This document shows positions 62,376 through 64,000 of a DNA stretch of 64,000 nucleotides, piece after piece; position 1 is the stretch's first letter, and each line of letters begins with the position of its first letter. The stretch lies in contig NZ_JASFDV010000003.1 in NCBI RefSeq assembly GCF_030766825.1, forward strand, positions 62,001 to 126,000, in the 5' to 3' direction. Made by a program: the position numbers and the translations under genes. The DNA comes from Nocardiopsis sp. CC223A. GTDB lineage: Bacteria; Actinomycetota; Actinomycetes; Streptosporangiales; Streptosporangiaceae. The notes below the pieces were generated by a model, which had not been told where the DNA came from, ran no database searches, and saw only the letters and a list, made by a program, of their open reading frames with translations.

Positions 62376-62640
62376 CCGGTCGGGTGAACAACCCCCCGGG
62401 GCAGAGGCGGCGGTTCTCCTTCCGGCTGGGGCCGGGGTTCCCGGTCGGGTGAACAACCCCCTGGGGCGGGGGGCGGCGCGATGCCCTCCGGCTGTGGCCG
62501 GGCACTCCGGTCGGGTGAACAACCCCCCGGGGCAGAGGCGGCGGTTCGCCTTCCGGCCGGGGCCAGGCACCCCGGTCGGGTGAACAACCCCCCGGGGCCG
62601 GGGGCCGCGCGATGCCCTCAGGTTGCGGGGCGCGCTGTTC
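62376..62640. repeat. Right tandem array, four ~65-bp units
   Basis: CCGGTCGGGTGAACAACCCC recurs at 62376, 62441, 62507 and 62572 (spacings 65, 66, 65). Units alternate in their second half: 1 and 3 have GGGGCAGAGGCGGCGGTT, 2 and 4 have a GGGGGC...GCGCGATGCCCTC form. This makes a 131-bp higher-order period. Each unit contains the small hairpin GGGT-gaaca-ACCC. Confidence 0.85.
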
Positions 62641-62694
62641 CAGGGACGGGTCACCGGGCACATGAGGGATCGTGCGGGTCGCGATGAGTTCTGC

Positions 62695-62723
62695 CGGGTT
62701 CGGTGGTCTTACTGTCGAACCCG
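62695..62723. promoter_or_regulatory. Palindrome upstream of the reductase gene
   Basis: CGGGTTCG and CGAACCCG form a perfect 8-bp inverted repeat with 13 bp between them, ending 20 bp before the start codon. It is a plausible operator, perhaps for the nearby AraC-type regulator. Confidence 0.45.
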
Positions 62724-62742
62724 TGACAGAGGAGGGTGTGAG

Positions 62743-63309
62743 ATGCGCAGCGTGATCTGTTCGATGGGCGTGTCGTTGGACGGCTACATCGTCGGGCCGG
62801 ACGGTTCCTTCGACTGGTCGGTACCTGATAAGGAGGTCTTCGACCTCGCCACCGATGAGGTGCGCCGGGTCGGCGTCCACCTGCTGGGGCGGCGGTTGTA
62901 CGAAACGATGGTGTACTGGGAGACCGTCGACCAGAACCCGCAGCACGACCATTCCACCCTGGAGTTCGCCGCGCTCTGGCGGGCGCTGCCCAAGGTGGTG
63001 TTCTCCACCACGCTGTCGGAGGTGCGGGGGAACACCCGCCTGGCCTCCGGCGGTCTGGCACAGGAGATCGAGCGGTTGCGGGCCGAGCCGGGGGAGGGCG
63101 ACATCGCGATCGGCGGCGCCACCCTGGCGGCCGAGGCGGCCGCGCTGGGCCTGGTCGACGAGTACCGGATCCGGGTCTACCCGGTGCTGGTCGGGGGCGG
63201 CACCCCGTTCTTCCCCCGGGCCGAGCGCCACGTGGACCTGGACCTCGTCGAGTCCCGTGCCGTCGGTCCCTCGAAGGTGGTCTACCTCCGCTACCGCGTG
63301 CGGCACTGA
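62743..63309 (+). CDS. RibD C-terminal / dihydrofolate-reductase-like protein
   Basis: A 188-residue pyrimidine-reductase/DHFR-fold protein. It opens ICSMGVSLDGYIVGPDGSFDW (the S-L-D-G-Y-I motif), then HLLGRRLYETM and IAIGGATLAAEA, the NADPH-binding G-G-x-x-x-A. The C-terminus VDEYRIRVYPVLVGGGTPFF is typical of this family, which is mostly of unknown substrate. GGAGG lies 7 bp before the ATG. It converges on the truncated AraC gene. Confidence 0.9.
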   Translation: MRSVICSMGVSLDGYIVGPDGSFDWSVPDKEVFDLATDEVRRVGVHLLGRRLYETMVYWETVDQNPQHDHSTLEFAALWRALPKVVFSTTLSEVRGNTRLASGGLAQEIERLRAEPGEGDIAIGGATLAAEAAALGLVDEYRIRVYPVLVGGGTPFFPRAERHVDLDLVESRAVGPSKVVYLRYRVRH

Positions 63310-63318
63310 CCGGCTCGC

Positions 63319-63762
63319 CTATCCGGCCGGCTGCCGGGCCCGGTCCCGGAACTTCTTGGGCGAGACGCCGACCACGCGGTGGAACGCGGTGCTGAAAGCG
63401 CTCTCGGACCCGTAGCCGGTCCGGGAGGCGAGTTCGGAGATGGACATCGTGCCCTGGCGCAGCGCCTCGCGTGCCAGGCGCATGCGCCAGTGGATCAGGT
63501 ACTCCAGCGGCGGGACCCCGACCTGGTCCTTGAAGGACCGGGCGAACGCCGAACGCGACATGTGGCCGACGTCGGCGAGCTCCTGGAGCGTCCAGGCGTG
63601 CGCCAGGTCCTCGTGCATGGCCGTGCCGATCCCGTCGGCGTTGAGCGCGCAGAGCCAGCTGAAGGGCCGGTCGGCCCGGCTCGCGTGGGTGCGGAGCATG
63701 TGGATGAGCAGGACCTCCCCCAGGCGGTCCAGGATCAGCGATCCGCCGGCGGTGGCCTCGAA
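63319..63762 (-). pseudogene. AraC-family regulator lacking its N-terminal half
   Basis: The 126 codons from the Met at 63699 hold both helix-turn-helix motifs of an AraC regulator (WTLQELADVGHMSRSAFARS and MSISELASRTGYGSESAFST). Upstream in frame the cupin-side sequence continues (TAGGSLILDRLGEVLLIHML) to about 63762, where a TAG ends the frame. Full-length relatives carry ~150 more N-terminal residues, so the gene is cut at that point. The 126-residue remnant could still bind DNA. The sequence to the right looks unrelated, marking a breakpoint. Confidence 0.65.
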
Positions 63763-63783
63763 CTACGTCACCCTAAATTCCAT

Positions 63784-63805
63784 GCACCAGTGCCAGAACT
63801 GGTGC
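63784..63805. promoter_or_regulatory. Perfect 8-bp palindrome upstream of the lipoprotein gene
   Basis: GCACCAGT-gccaga-ACTGGTGC lies ~100 bp before the lipoprotein start and just right of the AraC breakpoint. It may be an operator or an element end. Confidence 0.4.
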
Positions 63806-63906
63806 GCCCTTGCGATCCACACATGGGGACCGTATGGAGCCTACGAATTGAATCGGGGCACGCGCATCACCGAACCCGTTCTGGCGAACTATGTAAACTG
63901 GCGCAC

Positions 63907-64000
63907 ATGAGCTCAGGAACCTCCTCCGGAATAACGAGACACCTCCAGTCCTTGGTCGTCGCCATGGCGGCCATAGCCATAGTCACCGCATGCCAGCCTT
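63907..64000 (+). CDS. Start of a lipoprotein gene (partial)
   Basis: ATG at 63907 opens MSSGTSSGITRHLQSLVVAM, then AAIAIVTACQP, a lipoprotein signal with lipobox VTAC (Cys29), and runs off the right edge. The preceding TATGTAAACTGG gives a -10-like box only ~10-15 bp before the ATG and no ribosome-binding site, suggesting a leaderless transcript. Function cannot be told. Confidence 0.65.
   Translation, partial: MSSGTSSGITRHLQSLVVAMAAIAIVTACQP

Noticed and set aside
62376-62600. Regular repeats of 20-26 bp with ~40-bp gaps, CRISPR-like
   Set aside because: The gaps are themselves copies of one another (two alternating types), not unique spacers, and no cas gene is present.

Overview
The window is about 72% G+C with strong third-position G/C bias, GTG/ATG starts and actinobacterial gene families throughout. 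These include a HrdA/SigA-like sigma factor, a men gene block, lutABC with a FadR-type regulator, a DUF2786 protein and a YtrA-type GntR. It looks like a chromosome segment of a filamentous or spore-forming actinomycete. Nocardiopsaceae (Nocardiopsis or a relative) is my best guess, made from memory of family resemblance and not from a search. No rRNA, tRNA or CRISPR array was found.

Layout. 0-3.3 kb: part of an NTP-dependent conflict (counter-invader) operon on the minus strand. It has a trypsin-like protease fused to a VMAP-type C-terminal region, a MoxR AAA+ ATPase, and a third gene cut by the window edge. 3.6-21.4 kb: mostly uncharacterised actinobacterial proteins, with an MFS permease, a YchJ protein, a HTH/N6-adenine methylase-like protein with a changed motif IV, a histidine phosphatase, a degenerate Cys-rich RecB-like protein, a GNAT acetyltransferase and a CapA lipoprotein. 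21.7-28.7 kb: an FxSxx-COOH-type RiPP system made of a radical SAM/SPASM enzyme, an NB-ARC/TPR protein and a 56-residue precursor ending in F-E-N-D-K rather than F-x-S-x-x. An nSTAND-like ATPase/TPR protein and a membrane/coiled-coil protein lie directly behind it. 28.6-42.3 kb: MFS exporter, an RNA-ligase/kinase chimera, DUF2786, an unusual P450, lactate utilisation lutABC plus regulator with visible operators, a one-domain ion channel, pgi and a tyrosine phosphatase.

42.3-52 kb is rearranged by mobile DNA around an oligopeptide ABC importer (oppC-oppA-oppB-oppDF). It holds a 157-bp MITE-like element with 6-bp target duplication, a broken spo0M gene, a second 127-bp MITE-like element with 8-bp target duplication, and a complete IscB/HEARO element inserted upstream of a small conserved gene. 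52-60.3 kb: GntR, a small membrane protein, sigma factor, and menaquinone genes menE / menB-menC-menD.

60.3-62.7 kb carries no believable gene. It is a 2.2-kb island of nested tandem repeats surrounding a ~307-bp inverted repeat with a 509-bp centre. 62.7-64 kb: a RibD/DHFR-like reductase, an AraC regulator lacking its N-terminal half, and the start of a lipoprotein gene.

The most interesting candidates are the variant FxSxx/triceptide-nSTAND cluster, the IscB element with its upstream structured RNA, the protease-VMAP/MoxR conflict operon, and the repeat island.
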